This document shows positions 16,089 to 24,934 of a DNA stretch of 64,000 nt, in pieces. How positions within the stretch are numbered: the first letter of the stretch is position 1; the number at the start of each line of letters is the position of its first letter. The DNA is taken from positions 30,621-94,620 of the forward strand of contig JADZEY010000045.1 in the NCBI GenBank assembly GCA_020850315.1, in the 5' to 3' direction. A program made the position numbers and the translations under genes. This stretch comes from Armatimonadota bacterium. GTDB taxonomy: Bacteria > Bacteroidota > Ignavibacteria > OLB7. A model generated the notes under the pieces. It saw nothing but the letters and a program-made list of their open reading frames with translations. It made no database searches and was not told the DNA's origin.

Positions 16089-18146
16089 ATGAGCAACCTA
16101 ACGCCGGACGAAATCACCGAAATCCTTCCCCACCGTGGGCATCGCCACCATAATACTGGCGCAGCAACATTTCTGGAGCAAGGGAAGACACGGCTGGTGT
16201 TGGTTGGAAACCCGAACGTCGGCAAGTCCATGTTTTTTAACTACCTAACTGGGCTGTACGTTGATGTTTCCAATTTTCCGGGAACAACGGTCGAGGTTTC
16301 GCACGGGGATCATCCCAACTATGCCGTGTACGATACCCCCGGGATTTACGGCGTTAGTTCATTCAACGACGAAGAGTGCGTCGCACGTGACATCGTTCTT
16401 GAAGGCGACTTGATCCTGAACGTGGTGGATGCTGTTCATTTGGAACGTGACCTGTTCCTGACGTTGCAGCTGATTGACATGGGGAAGAAAATGATCGTCT
16501 GCCTGAACATGATGGATGAAGCCAAAAGTCGCGGGCTATCTATCAACGTCCAGGAGCTTTCGGCACGGTTAGGGGTTCCGGTGCTTCCCACCACTGCAAT
16601 CCACAAAACTGGGTTCGACCGGATGGAGGAATACCTTGCCCAATCGTGTGTTGGCAACTCCGAGCCATCGCTGCATCGCCGGCTGCACGAACTGCTGAAC
16701 CGTGTTGGTTCGCAAGCGGAAGCGTTGATGGTGCTGGAAGGCGACGCTATCATTGCCGAACGCCACGGCGTTCCCCCCGGCGATGAACGCGAGCAGATTT
16801 ATGTGGAACGGCGCAACCGTGTGAACCGCCTGTTGGATCGGGTGGTGACGGCTACCGCGCAGAATCGCTCCATTGCTGCAACGTTGGGCCGGTATGCCAC
16901 CAGTCCATGGTTGGGGTTCCCGTTCCTTGCTGTTATCCTGTACGCTCTCTATCTGTTTGTTGGAGTCTTCATTGCTGGCGATGTTGTTGACCTGACGGAA
17001 GGGACAATCGGCAACCGGATGTTTGAACCCTGGGTGAAAGATCACGTTGCGGCATGGACAGCAACAGAAATTGTGGTGGAGAAAGTTGGCGAAGATGCCG
17101 CCGGTGAGGAGACGACGCTGGCCACGCGCACCTTCAATTTTGCGGAAGGGACCGATGCTAATCCGGCATTGTTGCAGCAGATGGAGAGCTTCCGCGAAGG
17201 GGGCACCAACAACATCCGCTACAACTTCAGCAGCCCGTGGGCGGTGATTTTCTTTGGTGAGTTCGGTGCCTTCTCCATGACCGTCACCTACTTGCTGTTT
17301 CTGCTGTTGCCGTTGGTGTTGGGGTTCTATTTATCGCTGTCGTTGCTGGAGGATTCCGGCTACTTGCCTCGGCTTGCCACGTTTGTGGATCGGGCATTAA
17401 CGATGCTTGGTTTGAACGGACGGGCAATCATTCCGCTGATTTTGGGGTTCGGTTGCGTGACGATGGCAACCATCACCACGCGGCTTCTTGGAACCGACCG
17501 TGAGAAGCGAATCGCCACCACAATCCTTCAGTTCGCCATTCCCTGCTCGGCCCAGCTTGCGGTGATTGCTGCATTGCTGGCAACCGCTGGTACCGGTGCC
17601 ACACTGGTGTATGTTGCGGTTATTCTGACAGTGTTTATCACCATTGGCACGGTGCTGGATAAGGCACTTCCGGGAACTTCCTCGCCGCTGCTGTTGGACC
17701 TTCCTCCGATGCGGCTTCCGCGCCCGCGCAACGTGCTGCAAAAGACATGGGTGAAGACGCTGGCATTTATGAAAGAAGCAACCCCCTGGTTCTTTATTGG
17801 GGCGTTGGCCGTCTCGATTCTGCAAGTCACGGGGTTGCTGCAGCAGTGGGTTGATGTTCTTGCCCCAATCACCACTGGCTGGCTGAAGCTCCCCGCCGAA
17901 GCATCGCAGGCGTTTGTGATGGGGCTGGTTCGCCGCGATTTCGGCGCGGCAGGGCTGTACGAAATGACCCTGACCCCAATGCAGATCGTGGTGGCCTTAA
18001 CCACTATCACCCTGTTCGTTCCCTGCATTGCCTCGCTGATGGTGATGCTGAAAGAACGTGGCACACGCGAAGGGTTGGTGATCTGGGTTGGAAGTTGGAT
18101 TCTGGCGTTTGGCGTTGGCGGGCTGGTGGCACTGGTGGTGATCTAA
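16089..18146 (+). CDS. feoB: Ferrous iron transporter FeoB
   Basis: A 685-residue inner-membrane Fe(II) transporter. The N-terminal G domain has G1 GNPNVGKS (about residue 40), G2 region FPGTTVEV, G3 DTPGIYG and G4-like NMMDE. It is followed by a helical GDI region and two gate domains with PRLATFVDRALTMLGLNGRA and RRDFGAAGLYEM, ending in several transmembrane helices. A periplasmic insertion of about 70 residues (VGEDAAGEETT...) lies between the first helices. GTP hydrolysis gates iron import. It is preceded by feoA and followed, 30 bp on, by a Cys-rich small gene. Confidence 0.96.
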   Translation: MSNLTPDEITEILPHRGHRHHNTGAATFLEQGKTRLVLVGNPNVGKSMFFNYLTGLYVDVSNFPGTTVEVSHGDHPNYAVYDTPGIYGVSSFNDEECVARDIVLEGDLILNVVDAVHLERDLFLTLQLIDMGKKMIVCLNMMDEAKSRGLSINVQELSARLGVPVLPTTAIHKTGFDRMEEYLAQSCVGNSEPSLHRRLHELLNRVGSQAEALMVLEGDAIIAERHGVPPGDEREQIYVERRNRVNRLLDRVVTATAQNRSIAATLGRYATSPWLGFPFLAVILYALYLFVGVFIAGDVVDLTEGTIGNRMFEPWVKDHVAAWTATEIVVEKVGEDAAGEETTLATRTFNFAEGTDANPALLQQMESFREGGTNNIRYNFSSPWAVIFFGEFGAFSMTVTYLLFLLLPLVLGFYLSLSLLEDSGYLPRLATFVDRALTMLGLNGRAIIPLILGFGCVTMATITTRLLGTDREKRIATTILQFAIPCSAQLAVIAALLATAGTGATLVYVAVILTVFITIGTVLDKALPGTSSPLLLDLPPMRLPRPRNVLQKTWVKTLAFMKEATPWFFIGALAVSILQVTGLLQQWVDVLAPITTGWLKLPAEASQAFVMGLVRRDFGAAGLYEMTLTPMQIVVALTTITLFVPCIASLMVMLKERGTREGLVIWVGSWILAFGVGGLVALVVI

Positions 18147-18176
18147 ACTGAAACCCCGCAACAGGGGGGAGGCACA

Positions 18177-18446
18177 ATGATGTTCGGCAAAAAAAAATCA
18201 GCAACCGCCCCGCAGCCGCTGCCCGAGCAGGTTTCCATCCCGATACTGAACGGGCAAGCAGTGCTAACGCTGGATGAGCAGTTGGAGCTTGAGGCCCGCA
18301 CTTGCCCAACGTGCGGCTACGCCATCACCAACCCGATGAACGACCGTTGCCCCCGCTGCTTCGGCGTGGTTCCGCTAAGCGAACACACCAACTGCGGCCA
18401 ATGCTCGCACCAAGGAAATTGCACCTACGCCGGACGCTCACACTAG
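18177..18446 (+). CDS. Small Cys-rich protein following feoB
   Basis: An 89-residue protein, MMFGKKKSATAPQPLPEQVS. It carries six or seven cysteines: a zinc ribbon-like CPTCGYAI...CPRCFGVV, then CGQCSHQGNC near the C-terminus (CX2C-X3-4-C spacing). It starts 30 bp after feoB and stops 4 bp before the MFS gene, so the four are likely one transcript. It is not the wHTH FeoC, but the final Cys cluster could bind Fe-S or iron, and a FeoC-like sensing role is a guess. Zn binding by the first four Cys is equally possible. Confidence 0.7.
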   Translation: MMFGKKKSATAPQPLPEQVSIPILNGQAVLTLDEQLELEARTCPTCGYAITNPMNDRCPRCFGVVPLSEHTNCGQCSHQGNCTYAGRSH

Positions 18447-18450
18447 CTCC

Positions 18451-19695
18451 ATGCCGAACGATTCTTCTTCGCTTCTTTCCCGCCGGTTCCCCGCGCTAAC
18501 CCATCGCGACTTCCGGTTGTTGTGGTTTGGGCAGATAGTGTCCATTGCCGGGTCGCAGATGCAGAACGTGGCAATCTTCTACCAGATTGACGCAATCACC
18601 CGCTCCAAAACGATGCTGGCGTTGGTGGGGCTTGTGCGGTTTGTGCCGATTGTGGTGTTCGCGCTGATTGGCGGCGTCGTGGCCGATGCACGCAACCGCC
18701 GGGGGATCATGTTCATCACCCAAAGCCTGATGATGGCCTCGGCAATCGGGCTTGGTGTGGTGACGTTGTTCAGCGAACAGCTTGACCCGTGGACTCACTC
18801 CTGGATCATACTTGGGCTTACCGGACTTACCGCTGCGGCTGGCGCGTTCGATAACCCCGCCCGCCAAGCGTTGATCCCCAATCTTGTTCCCCCCGAACAC
18901 CTTCCGAACGCAGTGAGCTTAAACACCACAATGTTCCAAGCGGCAATGATTATCGGGCCGGCAATGGCCGGTGTGCTGATTGGGCAGGTGGGGGTGAAAG
19001 GGGTCTATTGGTTCAATGCTGCCACGTTCCTTGCGGTGATTGCTGCGTTGCTGATGATGCGCGTTGTGGAACGACATGGCGAGGAACGCCCCCAGATCAG
19101 CATTGCAGCAATGTTGGAAGGGCTGAAGTTCGTCCGGCGCGCAAGGGTGATCTACTCCACCATGCTGCTCGATTTCTTCGCCACGTTCTTCTCATCGGCC
19201 ACCGCGCTGCTGCCGGTGTTCGCACGCGAGGTGCTGCATATTGGGCCGGAGAAGTTAGGGATACTGTACGCTGCCGAGGCTGTTGGGTCGTTGTTGGCGG
19301 GAATTGTGATGTCGTCGTTGGGTGATATTCGGCGGAAAGGGTGGGTGCTATTGTGGTCGGTGGCGGCGTATGGCGCGGCCACTGCCATTTACGGCTTCTC
19401 GGCAGATTACTGGCTGTCGTTGCTGATGCTTGGGTTGGTGGGGGTGGGGGATTCGATCAGTACAGTGCTTCGGGTATCCATCCGCCAGCTGTTCACTCCC
19501 GATCATATTCGGGGAAGAATGACCTCGGTTAATATGATCTTTTTTATGGGGGGCCCGCAGCTTGGGAACATGGAGGCTGGGCTGCTTGCGGCTGCGGTCG
19601 GCGCGCCGATGTCGGTGGTGATTGGCGGGATTGCAACAGTGCTTCTGGTGGCCTTCACCGCGTGGCGATTCCCAGAATTACGGAACTATGATTAA
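18451..19695 (+). CDS. MFS transporter (EntS-like, MFS_3)
   Basis: A 414-residue, about 12-TM major facilitator starting FPALTHRDFRLLWFGQIVS. The loop 2-3 motif GGVVADARNRRGIM and the ARQALIPNLVPPEHLPNAV segment are characteristic of the enterobactin-exporter-like MFS_3 group. Substrates of such proteins include siderophores, macrolides and other small molecules. The position at the end of the feo cluster (4 bp after the Cys-rich gene) suggests metal- or siderophore-linked export, but the substrate cannot be read from the sequence. Confidence 0.88.
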   Translation: MPNDSSSLLSRRFPALTHRDFRLLWFGQIVSIAGSQMQNVAIFYQIDAITRSKTMLALVGLVRFVPIVVFALIGGVVADARNRRGIMFITQSLMMASAIGLGVVTLFSEQLDPWTHSWIILGLTGLTAAAGAFDNPARQALIPNLVPPEHLPNAVSLNTTMFQAAMIIGPAMAGVLIGQVGVKGVYWFNAATFLAVIAALLMMRVVERHGEERPQISIAAMLEGLKFVRRARVIYSTMLLDFFATFFSSATALLPVFAREVLHIGPEKLGILYAAEAVGSLLAGIVMSSLGDIRRKGWVLLWSVAAYGAATAIYGFSADYWLSLLMLGLVGVGDSISTVLRVSIRQLFTPDHIRGRMTSVNMIFFMGGPQLGNMEAGLLAAAVGAPMSVVIGGIATVLLVAFTAWRFPELRNYD

Positions 19696-19730
19696 CAATG
19701 GCAGTGCGGTGATTGGGTGGTACTCACAAC

Positions 19731-20174
19731 CTACTCTTCCTGCAAGTGCTTAATCATCCGCAGCAAGTTGCTGTGGTTGGTGGCGGTGGTGTAGTCAACG
19801 TCATCCATCACCAAGTGGATGATATGAACCCCCAAGCCGCCACGCCGCATTTGTTCGAAGTAGCGATACATATCCAACTGTGGCAACCCTTTGGGGTTGA
19901 ACGTTTTGCCGCGATCGGTCAGGGAGATCACGAAGGAATCATCGGCTGTGCTGATCTCGAACTCGAACGACTGCGAGGGGTCGCCACCGTAGGAGTGTTT
20001 GATGATGTTCGTGCAGGCTTCATCAACGGCCAGGGCAAGCTGGAACGCGGTTTGTTCATCGAAGCCGAAGCGTAACGCCTCGGCCTCCACAATCTCACGG
20101 ATGTGGTTCAGCTCTTCGGTGCGTGTTGGAACGTCTTGCCGGAAGCAGATAGTATGATTGGGCTTGTTCTGCAT
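19731..20174 (-). CDS. RsbW-like anti-sigma kinase / ATP-binding protein
   Basis: A 147-residue GHKL (HATPase) protein starting MQNKPNHTICFRQDVPTRTE. An upstream in-frame ATG at 20249 overlaps the preceding gene and is unlikely. The N box reads LAVDEACTNIIKHSYGGD, the G1 box LTDRGKTFNP and the G2 box RGGLGVHIIHLVMDDVDY. Such serine kinases bind ATP and phosphorylate an STAS antagonist. The antagonist gene ends 7 bp upstream and the SpoIIE phosphatase precedes that, forming a complete partner-switching set. No sigma factor gene is visible. Confidence 0.9.
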   Translation of the reverse strand: MQNKPNHTICFRQDVPTRTEELNHIREIVEAEALRFGFDEQTAFQLALAVDEACTNIIKHSYGGDPSQSFEFEISTADDSFVISLTDRGKTFNPKGLPQLDMYRYFEQMRRGGLGVHIIHLVMDDVDYTTATNHSNLLRMIKHLQEE

Positions 20175-20181
20175 ACTGCCG

Positions 20182-20547
20182 TTAGCCGATCGCTTCGTTA
20201 CGCTCGATAAACCGTTGCCGTGCCTGCTGCTCGTCATCATAAATCTCATACAGCATCGGGAATCCTAACAGATCGAAGACGTTGTACACTTTTGGCGACA
20301 TCCCTGCCAACTTGATATCCCCCTGATTGCCCCGAACGTCCTCGATAAAAGCCATAAACACCCCCAAGCCCGCGCTGGAGATATAGGTAAGGTCCCGAAA
20401 GTTGACAATGATGTTGTAATTCTGGTCGCTTACCAGCCGCTGCAAGGTTTGCTCAAGCTGCGGCGCAGTGTGGGCATCCAGATACCCGTTCAGGTCCACG
20501 ACCTGGGCCGGGTGGTTATCGCGGATGGCTACCGTAAACTGGCTCAT
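20182..20547 (-). CDS. STAS domain anti-sigma factor antagonist (RsbV-like)
   Basis: A 121-residue STAS protein starting MSQFTVAIRDNHPAQVVDLN. The phosphorylatable serine lies in DLTYISSAGLGVFMAF (about residues 55-70), the classic D-x-x-x-x-S-S-A-G motif. DIKLAGMSPKVYNVFDLLGF is the C-terminal helix region. It would be phosphorylated by the downstream ATP-binding protein and dephosphorylated by the upstream PP2C phosphatase. Confidence 0.93.
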   Translation of the reverse strand: MSQFTVAIRDNHPAQVVDLNGYLDAHTAPQLEQTLQRLVSDQNYNIIVNFRDLTYISSAGLGVFMAFIEDVRGNQGDIKLAGMSPKVYNVFDLLGFPMLYEIYDDEQQARQRFIERNEAIG

Positions 20548-20585
20548 GTTGTTGCTGTTGAAAAAGAAAAGTTCATTCTGAAGAA

Positions 20586-22760
20586 CTACTGCCACCGAAG
20601 CACCACCAGCGTGCTGTCGTCCACAAGGCTTTCGCCCGCCGTAAACTTATTGATTCCCTCGAAGATTGCATCACGCATTTCTTGGCTGGATGGCTGGGCG
20701 GTGGCGCCCTGCTCCACAATCATCCGCAACCGCTCGTACTCTAACTCCTCGCCATCAGGGTTTCTGGCTTCGGGCAACCCGTCGCTGAAGAATATGGCGT
20801 AATCCCCCCTCTCAAATTTCACCTCCTCCTCCTGCAAAACACGTTGGAACAATGCTGGCTTGGCAATTCCCAACCCTATTCCGGGCGAGCGTGTGAACCG
20901 GGCCTCTCCTTGCTGCACCACTAAGGTGGGGCAATGGCCGGCGCGGGCTATCCGAAGCGTCCGTTCTTCATCAATAATTTGCACGCAGGTCATGGTGACA
21001 AACCAACGGTTGTCAATGGTTCCGTGCAGCGCGTGATTCACCTTTATCAAAAACTCTTTTGGGGTTGCGCAGGCTCCGGAAAAGGCTTGCACAATCCCTT
21101 TCACCATCCCCATGTAGAGCGCGGCACTTGCCCCTTTTCCGGAAACATCGGCAACGATGATGCCGATGGTGTGGTCGCTGAAGGCAAGGGTGTCGTAGTA
21201 ATCCCCCCCCACAATGCTGGCCGGTTCCGACTCGGCATAGACCTCATGGAAGACACTGTTGGGCATGGTTTTGGGAAGCAACTGAAGCTGAAGCGTGCGG
21301 GCAATCAGCATCTCCTGCTCAAACCGCTCCCGCTCGAACGACCGTTGAATCAGCCGTGATTGCTCGATTGCTAACGCAATCTGGTGTGCGATTACTTCAA
21401 GGATTGTCAGATGCTCGCGGTCGAACCCGAACACTTGCTCCTTTGCCACAAACAATGTTCCAATCAGCTTATTGCCGGAACGAAGCGGAGCGCCAGCAAC
21501 GGAGCGGAGTGCGCGGGTTGTCCCGTTCTTCAATGCCCAGCGCCCTTCTCCTGTTTGTCCAATCATCTCCACCCGCTCGTTATTTCGCACCGCTTCGCCG
21601 ATGGTCTGCTGGCGTGTGGCACGTGCGCTCATCAGTGCCTGGGCTACGGTTGCCGGAAGTTTCGGCGAAGTGCCGTACAGCAGTTCGCGGGTTCCCCCTT
21701 CCCCTAACTCAATCCACGCCGCTTGGCTTCGGGTGACATCGCAGGTGATGGCGATTGCGGTGTCGGTAAGGTCCTTGCTGTCGAATGATTCGGTAAGAAG
21801 CCGCGCAAAATTTGCCAACGAGCTAACCTCGATATTCCGCCGATCAATCGCCTCGGCGGTGGGAAGCGCAAGCATGGCATTAAAGAACACCGTTGCCTGG
21901 GTCACCACCATCGAGACGATGATGCCGAAGGTTAACGAAAGCAACCCCGGGAAGAAGGCATAGAGTGATGAAGCCATTTCAGTGCTTTCCGGCATCAATG
22001 GAATGCAGGCGATTCCCCCCACAAGTGCCCATCCTAACAACTTCTGTTTTTGCCGTTTCCGCAGATTCACAATCCAGCCGCCCCGTACCGAAAGCAAAAA
22101 CGCCATGACCCCCAACAATCCACTGAGCACGTAGGAGACTTCTCGGACATCTTGCAAGTCGCCAAAGAAGGCCACGAATATCGGGATCACCACCAGCACA
22201 GCAAGACCGTAGGAGTAGCCAAGCGCGATTTTAGAGGGAGCCAGTTTTGAGCGGTAGCGGTACAACCGCAACACTCCTTCGGCAACCAGCGGCACAGCAA
22301 TGTAGGCCACCAACGCCACCAACCGTCCCACAATAAACGACCAGATATTGGTCAGCGTGCGGTAATCATCGGAAGTAAAAATCACCAAGTATGCAATCAG
22401 CCCACACACACCGGCGGCGGCGGTAATCAGGGTAAGCTGAACGTAGGTTTCGTAGGCTTCGTTATCGCTGGCGATATCTTCCGGCTGAAATAATCGGGCA
22501 GCAAAGGGGAGCAAACCAAGCAACGGGAAGAGAGTGCGGAAGAATCCATGCCCAGCATCTAACGGGTCGGTAAAATTCAGCGTGACAAGATCGTACAGCA
22601 GCACGCAAGCCCACGCGGCAACAATCACCACAATGGAAACCGCACGGCTCCACCGTGGCAGTGCTATGGTTCTGGTCAGGATTGTTTGCCTGGTTTGGCT
22701 CATGGGGCGGGCTTCTTCGGCAGCGTGTGGGAAAGGTTGCAGGAGATAGGGGTGGGACAA
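20586..22760 (-). CDS. SpoIIE-type PP2C phosphatase with membrane and GAF domains (RsbU-like)
   Basis: A 724-residue sensor phosphatase. The first about 290 residues hold seven to eight hydrophobic segments. A GAF domain follows (about 310-480, with SVAGAPLRSGNKLIGTLFVA). A coiled linker ERFEQEMLIARTLQLQLLPK then leads to the SpoIIE PP2C domain (VGGDYYDTLAF, IVADVSGKGASAAL, IFFSDGLPEARN; the metal-binding Asp residues are present). It would dephosphorylate the STAS protein encoded 38 bp downstream in response to a membrane or small-molecule signal. The second Met (MSQTRQTIL, 22703) is an alternative start. Confidence 0.94.
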   Translation of the reverse strand: MSHPYLLQPFPHAAEEARPMSQTRQTILTRTIALPRWSRAVSIVVIVAAWACVLLYDLVTLNFTDPLDAGHGFFRTLFPLLGLLPFAARLFQPEDIASDNEAYETYVQLTLITAAAGVCGLIAYLVIFTSDDYRTLTNIWSFIVGRLVALVAYIAVPLVAEGVLRLYRYRSKLAPSKIALGYSYGLAVLVVIPIFVAFFGDLQDVREVSYVLSGLLGVMAFLLSVRGGWIVNLRKRQKQKLLGWALVGGIACIPLMPESTEMASSLYAFFPGLLSLTFGIIVSMVVTQATVFFNAMLALPTAEAIDRRNIEVSSLANFARLLTESFDSKDLTDTAIAITCDVTRSQAAWIELGEGGTRELLYGTSPKLPATVAQALMSARATRQQTIGEAVRNNERVEMIGQTGEGRWALKNGTTRALRSVAGAPLRSGNKLIGTLFVAKEQVFGFDREHLTILEVIAHQIALAIEQSRLIQRSFERERFEQEMLIARTLQLQLLPKTMPNSVFHEVYAESEPASIVGGDYYDTLAFSDHTIGIIVADVSGKGASAALYMGMVKGIVQAFSGACATPKEFLIKVNHALHGTIDNRWFVTMTCVQIIDEERTLRIARAGHCPTLVVQQGEARFTRSPGIGLGIAKPALFQRVLQEEEVKFERGDYAIFFSDGLPEARNPDGEELEYERLRMIVEQGATAQPSSQEMRDAIFEGINKFTAGESLVDDSTLVVLRWQ

Positions 22761-22814
22761 GGAGCAAGGTAGATCGGTTCTCTCCTTACCTCCCCCCCCC
22801 TCGTCGTGTTCTGG

Positions 22815-23330
22815 TTACTCCACAATCACCACCCCATCGGCAACCATAGTGATCACTGTTTGCGGCCCGGTAATCTCTTCCGGTTTTGGGCCATTTTTTG
22901 ATTCCTCGGCATAGTGTTTGGCCATGTCTTCCTCAATCACCTGGCGACTCACCACCCCTTGCAGATAGGCAGTGCGGTCGTGCGAGTCCTTCGGCACAAA
23001 GAATCCGTAATCTTTGAAGGTCACCCGCATGGTTCCGGCGTTATCGGTCACCACCAGCCAGCACCCTTTTTTCATGCAGACATCAGTGATGGTTCCGCGC
23101 ACAAGAACGGTTTGGCCAAACTTCGCGGTATCCTGCATTGCCGTGCTGACGGCCACGGCTGTGGCTGGATCAAGGGTAATCGGCGCGCCGAACGCCCGTT
23201 TGGCAGCGGTGTCGGCAAGGGATGCCGCAACTGTAGTCGGTTGGGCAAGCACAGCGGCATTGCCATTTGACGAACATGTGCTTGGCACCGAAAGCAGGGC
23301 CAGCAGCGTAGCGATGGTGTAGATTGCCAT
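22815..23330 (-). CDS. DUF4920 domain-containing exported protein
   Basis: A 171-residue protein with a short hydrophobic N-terminus (MAIYTIATLLALLSVPSTCS) whose Cys19 could be lipidated, though the box is imperfect. The DUF4920 core is clear: KRAFGAPITLDPATAV, then GQTVLVRGTITDVCMKKGCW (redox- or metal-like Cys pair) and MRVTFKDYGFFVPKD. The fold resembles OB-type domains; the function is unknown. It stands alone between the partner-switching operon and a divergent zinc-ribbon gene. Confidence 0.82.
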   Translation of the reverse strand: MAIYTIATLLALLSVPSTCSSNGNAAVLAQPTTVAASLADTAAKRAFGAPITLDPATAVAVSTAMQDTAKFGQTVLVRGTITDVCMKKGCWLVVTDNAGTMRVTFKDYGFFVPKDSHDRTAYLQGVVSRQVIEEDMAKHYAEESKNGPKPEEITGPQTVITMVADGVVIVE

Positions 23331-23592
23331 GCGGTTGACAAAAGTTTTTTCAGATGTTCCCCCATCTACCGGAAACGGGAAACGCCGCGTGTAATCGCCG
23401 TTTTTGGCGCGCTTGCGTCCGCACTGCTTCCTGCAATTGGGGCGGTTTTCAGACTCTCACATTGTCTGCGTGGGGCAAAATGGTAATTTTTCGGTTGCTG
23501 TCTTCCAGGCCTGTCCAAAACTACCGTAGTTTACGGCAAGGGGAGGATGCTGGATCCGGGTTCTACAACTCATGAAATTGAGAAAGTGATTT

Positions 23593-23991
23593 ATGGCACG
23601 TCGAGTCAAGCAAACAAAGTACATCACACTGGCCAATATGTGCGAGTTGTGCGCCAATCCAACAAAATTTGAACTGTTGGGAGAAGCCGCAGGACAGGAG
23701 GAAGGGAAACGCTGGGCCAAATGTTCCAAATGCCACCACACAATGATGATTGACATGTTGGTGGTGGAAGGGGAAAAGCGGAGCACAAAGAAAGAAGTAA
23801 CCGTTGCCGTGGAAGATTGCGTTCCATACTCCCCACGCCAGATTTACACCGTTGGCGATGCCATTTACCACAAGACATGGGATGATGTTGGAACCGTCAT
23901 CAGCAAAGAACTCACCTCCAAGGGGGGGCAAGCCATTGTGGTCTCCTTCAACAAGGTTGGCGAAAAACGCCTGATTGAAAACTTAGTCTGA
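23593..23991 (+). CDS. Zinc-ribbon protein with SH3/KOW-like C-terminus
   Basis: A 132-residue protein starting MARRVKQTKYITLANMCELC. Two CX2C pairs (MCELC, KCSKC), about 28 residues apart, form a zinc ribbon at residues 15-55. The C-terminal half (YTVGDAIYHKTWDDVGTV, then VVSFNKVGEKRLIEN) looks like the small beta-barrel that ends many CarD- or KOW-like nucleic-acid-associated proteins. The function is unknown; a DNA- or RNA-associated housekeeping role is a guess. A 12-bp hairpin follows 9 bp after the stop. Confidence 0.65.
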   Translation: MARRVKQTKYITLANMCELCANPTKFELLGEAAGQEEGKRWAKCSKCHHTMMIDMLVVEGEKRSTKKEVTVAVEDCVPYSPRQIYTVGDAIYHKTWDDVGTVISKELTSKGGQAIVVSFNKVGEKRLIENLV

Positions 23992-24000
23992 AAAACTTAG

Positions 24001-24035
24001 TTTGGGGTTGCCATTTCAACAGGGGCAGCCCCAAA
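24001..24035 (+). terminator. Hairpin between zinc-ribbon gene and rpsU
   Basis: TTTGGGGTTGCC pairs with GGCAGCCCCAAA (12 bp with one G-T wobble) just after the stop at 23991. There is no T-run; it is a terminator-like or processing hairpin. Confidence 0.45.
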
Positions 24036-24121
24036 CCACATATCTACACCATGTGGCAGCCAGCAGTAATGCTGCCCAACGCCACAAGGAATTGTTTCCG
24101 TGAACACTCTATTCTCGATCC

Positions 24122-24133
24122 AAAGGGAGGTGA
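24122..24133 (+). promoter_or_regulatory. Very strong Shine-Dalgarno sequence of rpsU
   Basis: AAAGGGAGGTGA lies 6 nt before the TTG start at 24140. GGAGGTGA is a full anti-SD complement. It decides the start of this gene, because no ATG is available in the correct place. Confidence 0.75.
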
Positions 24134-24139
24134 AATAGC

Positions 24140-24334
24140 TTGATCGGAGTGACCATCCAAGAAGGTGAGTCCATTGACCGCGCACTGCGCCGCTTCAAGA
24201 AAAAATATGAGCGCGCAGGAGTGATTAAGGAGTACAAGCGCCGCACGGCCTTTACGAAGCCATCTATCAACAATCGCATGGCCCGCCTGAAGGCAATCCG
24301 CCGCCAGTTGCGCATCTCACGCGAGATGGAGTAA
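24140..24334 (+). CDS. rpsU: 30S ribosomal protein S21
   Basis: A 64-residue basic protein, IGVTIQEGESIDRALRRFKK followed by KYERAGVIKEYKRRTAFTKP, unmistakably bS21. The initiation codon is TTG, preceded by a full-strength Shine-Dalgarno. S21 sits on the 30S platform near the anti-SD and assists initiation. In many Bacteroidota S21 and the anti-SD are functionally linked, so a strong SD before rpsU may be autoregulatory. That link is established for the phylum in general but is inference here. Confidence 0.96.
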   Translation: MIGVTIQEGESIDRALRRFKKKYERAGVIKEYKRRTAFTKPSINNRMARLKAIRRQLRISREME

Positions 24335-24506
24335 CAGCACCACAGCCATTGAACGCTACAAACGGCGAAGCAGGAACCAGATTGCTACCCTGCATGGTTT
24401 GTTGTTTCGCCGCAAGCGTTCGCGCTGATGAAGCCCCCGCTGCGGTTTCCAGAACCGTCTTTCCGCACACTCAACAGGAATGAGCGAACAAAGGAGTCAA
24501 AGCGGT

Positions 24507-24809
24507 ATGAATGATTTTGAGCAGAACTCCAACGACCAACCTCCATCGCAATCGGTGGAGCGGCTGGTTACTAAAGGGAAAAGCGTGCTTGACCTCTGTA
24601 TCGAACGGAACAAGCTGCTGTGCGTGAAGGGATTTATTGATTGCCAGATTGAGCGTGGCGGCGATTACGTCCGCGTGGTGGAGCAGATGGTTGGGTACAT
24701 TGATACCGAACTTCAAACCGCCACCGACCGCCACCGACGCAAGTTGCTGACGGAGCTTCAGGGCTATGCCGCCCAGCAACTTCAGTCCTCGCCAGAAATC
24801 CCGGTGTAA
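24507..24809 (+). CDS. Hypothetical protein, 100 aa
   Basis: Starts MNDFEQNSNDQPPSQSVERL at 24507, behind AAAGGAG (spacing about 10). An ATG at 24480 is in frame but has no SD. The protein is soluble, with a helical core SVLDLCIERNKLLCVKGFID, YVRVVEQMVGYIDTEL and RRKLLTELQGYAAQQLQ. It has three Cys but no metal motif. It is not recognised. A hairpin (24850-24893) of a type seen again at 63352 follows. Confidence 0.5.
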   Translation: MNDFEQNSNDQPPSQSVERLVTKGKSVLDLCIERNKLLCVKGFIDCQIERGGDYVRVVEQMVGYIDTELQTATDRHRRKLLTELQGYAAQQLQSSPEIPV

Positions 24810-24849
24810 CGCGCCCATCGTCATCATAAGCATCGAACGTTCAACAACA

Positions 24850-24893
24850 AGCAATCGCCGCATGAAGCCTTACGGTTTTGTGCGGCGATTGAT
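24850..24893 (+). terminator. Repeated-family hairpin (GCAATCGCCGCATGAAG...)
   Basis: GCAATCGCCGCATGAAG pairs with TTTTGTGCGGCGATTG across a short loop. It separates the small plus-strand gene from the convergent BY-kinase gene. The same arm with one substitution recurs at 63352-63392, so it is a genome-repeated hairpin that may act as a bidirectional terminator. Confidence 0.55.
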
Positions 24894-24934
24894 TATTTGG
24901 TGAGATGCTCTGCGCGGCTGGTTGGCGCGCAAGG

